From Hyphomicrobiales bacterium (GTDB lineage: Bacteria; Pseudomonadota; Alphaproteobacteria; Rhizobiales; Xanthobacteraceae), in NCBI GenBank assembly GCA_016210825.1, contig JACQTM010000192.1, positions 1 through 5,739 of the forward strand: a DNA stretch of 5,739 nucleotides, in the 5' to 3' direction. A program made the translations under genes and the position numbers. Of this stretch, positions 4,170 through 5,739 are shown one piece after another. Within the stretch, counting starts at the first letter, position 1. The number at the start of each line of letters is the position of its first letter. Under the pieces are notes generated by a model that was given only the letters and a program-made list of their open reading frames with translations, was not told where the DNA came from and made no database searches.

Positions 4170-5739
4170 TTAACGCGCGAGGATTGCGAGCAGCAGCAGC
4201 GCAACGATGTTCGTGATCTTGATCATTGGATTAACCGCCGGGCCCGCCGTGTCCTTGTAGGGATCGCCGACGGTATCGCCGGTCACCGCCGCCTTGTGGG
4301 CTTCCGAACCCTTGCCGCCGTAATGGCCGTCCTCGATATATTTCTTCGCGTTGTCCCAGGCGCCGCCACCCGAAGTCATCGAGATGGCGACGAACAGTCC
4401 CGTGACGATGACACCGAGCAGCATGGCACCCACCGCCGAGAAGCCCGCCGATTTGCCCGCGGCGCCGCCGCCGGCGATGAAAAAGATGACGAAATAGACG
4501 ACGATCGGCGAAAGCACCGGCAACAGCGACGGCACGATCATTTCCTTGATCGCCGCCTTGGTCAGCATGTCGACCGCGCGCCCGTAATCGGGTTTATCCT
4601 TGTAAGTCATGATGCCTGGCTTTTCGCGGAATTGCCGGCGCACTTCCTCGACGATTGAACTCGCCGCACGCCCGACCGCGGTCATGCCCATGGCGCCGAA
4701 GAGATACGGCAGCAGGCCGCCGAACAACAGGCCGACGACGACATACGGATTGTTGAGCGAGAAATCGAGCGCGATGTCCTTGAAATACGGATGCTTCGCC
4801 GGATTGGCGATGAAGAATTTCAGATCTTCGTTGTAGGCAGCGAACAGCACCAGCGCGCCGAGGCCCGCCGAGCCGATGGCGTAGCCCTTGGTCACCGCTT
4901 TGGTGGTGTTGCCGACGGCGTCGAGCGCGTCGGTGGATTTGCGCACTTCCTTCGGTAATCCGCTCATCTCGGCGATACCGCCAGCATTGTCGGTGACCGG
5001 ACCGAAGGCGTCGAGCGCGACCACCATGCCGGCGAGCGCCAGCATCGTCGTTACCGCTATCGCGATACCGAATAATCCAGCGATGCCATAGCTGACAAGA
5101 ATGCCGGCGATGATGACAATCGTCGGCAACGCGGTCGATTCCAACGAAACTGCAAGCCCCTGGATGATATTGGTGCCGTGACCGGTGACAGACGCGGACG
5201 CGATTGACCTCACAGGACGATAGTCCGTTCCGGTATAATATTCGGTGATCCAGATGATCAGTCCCGTTACCGCGAGCCCGACCAGGCCGCAAGCGAACAG
5301 CATCGCGCCGGTATAGCGCGCGCCGGCGACCGGCCCAAAGCCGACCAGCAGATAGAACACGACGGCGACCGCGAAGATCGACAACGCCGCCGTCGCAATG
5401 AAGCCCTTGTAAAGCGCGCCCATGATCGATTGGCTGGCGCCGAGCTTGACGAAGAATGTGCCGATGATGGAGGTGATGAAGCAGGCACCGCCGATGGCAA
5501 GCGGCAGCGTCATCATGTTCACGAGGTTCGGCGAATTGGCGAAGAAGATCGCCGCCAGCACCATGGTCGCGACCGCGGTCACCGCGTAGGTCTCGAACAG
5601 GTCGGCGGCCATGCCGGCGCAGTCGCCGACATTGTCGCCGACATTGTCGGCGATGGTCGCCGGATTGCGTGGATCGTCTTCCGGAATGCCAGCCTCAACC
5701 TTGCCGACAAGATCGCCGCCGACGTCGGCGCCCTTGGTG
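4170..5739 (-). CDS. hppA: Membrane-bound proton-translocating pyrophosphatase, C-terminal 522 residues
   Basis: This integral membrane enzyme hydrolyses pyrophosphate and pumps protons across the membrane. The 522 visible residues are about three quarters of the usual roughly 700; the first 180 or so lie beyond the right edge, so the ATG at 5612 is internal. Key blocks in order: ADVGGDLVGKVE (substrate-binding motif, 5727-5692), EDDPRNPATIADNVGDNVGD with its Mg-PPi-binding acidic residues, ALDAFGPVTDNAGGIAEM, GNTTKAVTKGYAIGSAGL, and the C-terminal GGGAWDNAKKYIEDG followed by HKAAVTGDTVGDPYKDTAGP. Many hydrophobic helices separate them, as expected for part of a 16-helix protein. Lys in GNTTK (codon 4901-4899) and Thr three residues on (4892-4890) mark the K+-independent subfamily. 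The substrate motif has Gly where Ala is usual (DVGAD). The gene ends in TAA at 4172-4170, convergent with bamE. Nothing about its own regulation can be seen. Confidence 0.97.
   Translation of the reverse strand, partial: TKGADVGGDLVGKVEAGIPEDDPRNPATIADNVGDNVGDCAGMAADLFETYAVTAVATMVLAAIFFANSPNLVNMMTLPLAIGGACFITSIIGTFFVKLGASQSIMGALYKGFIATAALSIFAVAVVFYLLVGFGPVAGARYTGAMLFACGLVGLAVTGLIIWITEYYTGTDYRPVRSIASASVTGHGTNIIQGLAVSLESTALPTIVIIAGILVSYGIAGLFGIAIAVTTMLALAGMVVALDAFGPVTDNAGGIAEMSGLPKEVRKSTDALDAVGNTTKAVTKGYAIGSAGLGALVLFAAYNEDLKFFIANPAKHPYFKDIALDFSLNNPYVVVGLLFGGLLPYLFGAMGMTAVGRAASSIVEEVRRQFREKPGIMTYKDKPDYGRAVDMLTKAAIKEMIVPSLLPVLSPIVVYFVIFFIAGGGAAGKSAGFSAVGAMLLGVIVTGLFVAISMTSGGGAWDNAKKYIEDGHYGGKGSEAHKAAVTGDTVGDPYKDTAGPAVNPMIKITNIVALLLLAILAR

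Noticed and set aside
4594..5292. Minus-strand open frame of 232 codons within hppA in another frame
   Set aside because: It is Arg- and His-rich with no motif and lies inside the clearly conserved pyrophosphatase frame.
5622..5651. Short tandem repeat resembling two copies of GCCGACATTGTC
   Set aside because: It encodes the conserved NVGDNVGD part of the pyrophosphatase active site; the repeat reflects the protein motif, not a DNA element.

Overview
The window looks like ordinary chromosomal core DNA from an alphaproteobacterium, most likely of the order Hyphomicrobiales (Rhizobiales; Bradyrhizobium/Rhodoplanes-like). The base composition is GC-rich. The gene order ubiquinol-cytochrome c chaperone, YceD/DUF177, plsX, fabH, ihfA, with a divergent BamE/OmlA-type lipoprotein gene, is typical of that group. 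I see no mobile element, CRISPR array, tRNA or rRNA, and no sign of recent gene transfer.

Layout from left to right. At 1-44 are the first 14 codons of ihfA (minus strand, running off the left edge). A 213-base gap (45-257) follows, holding a good promoter candidate for ihfA and a GC-rich hairpin just downstream of fabH. Next come fabH (258-1235) and plsX (1232-2284), whose start and stop codons overlap. A 127-base gap (2285-2411) separates plsX from a YceD/DUF177-family gene (2412-2960), which overlaps the end of a cytochrome bc1 assembly chaperone gene (2944 to about 3531). All of these are on the minus strand and read right to left, so transcription order is chaperone, DUF177, plsX, fabH, ihfA. 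A bamE-like outer-membrane lipoprotein gene (3607-4101, plus strand) is divergent from the chaperone. A hairpin at 4127-4152 lies between bamE and the convergent C-terminal three quarters of a membrane-bound H+-pyrophosphatase gene (4170-5739, minus strand; its start is beyond the right edge).

The genes share an envelope and membrane-energy theme. PlsX makes acyl-phosphate for phospholipid synthesis, and FabH starts each new fatty acid chain. The chaperone helps assemble the respiratory bc1 complex, BamE belongs to the outer-membrane beta-barrel assembly machine, and the H+-pyrophosphatase couples pyrophosphate to a proton gradient. IHF-alpha is a nucleoid protein, and its placement after fabH is conserved in this group. 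The genes are intact as far as they can be seen. The more interesting details are at residue or regulatory scale: the K+-independence signature in the pyrophosphatase, a Gly for Ala change in its substrate motif, the cramped divergent chaperone/bamE start region, and a possible IHF half-site over the predicted ihfA promoter. I found no convincing evidence of a new biological system here.
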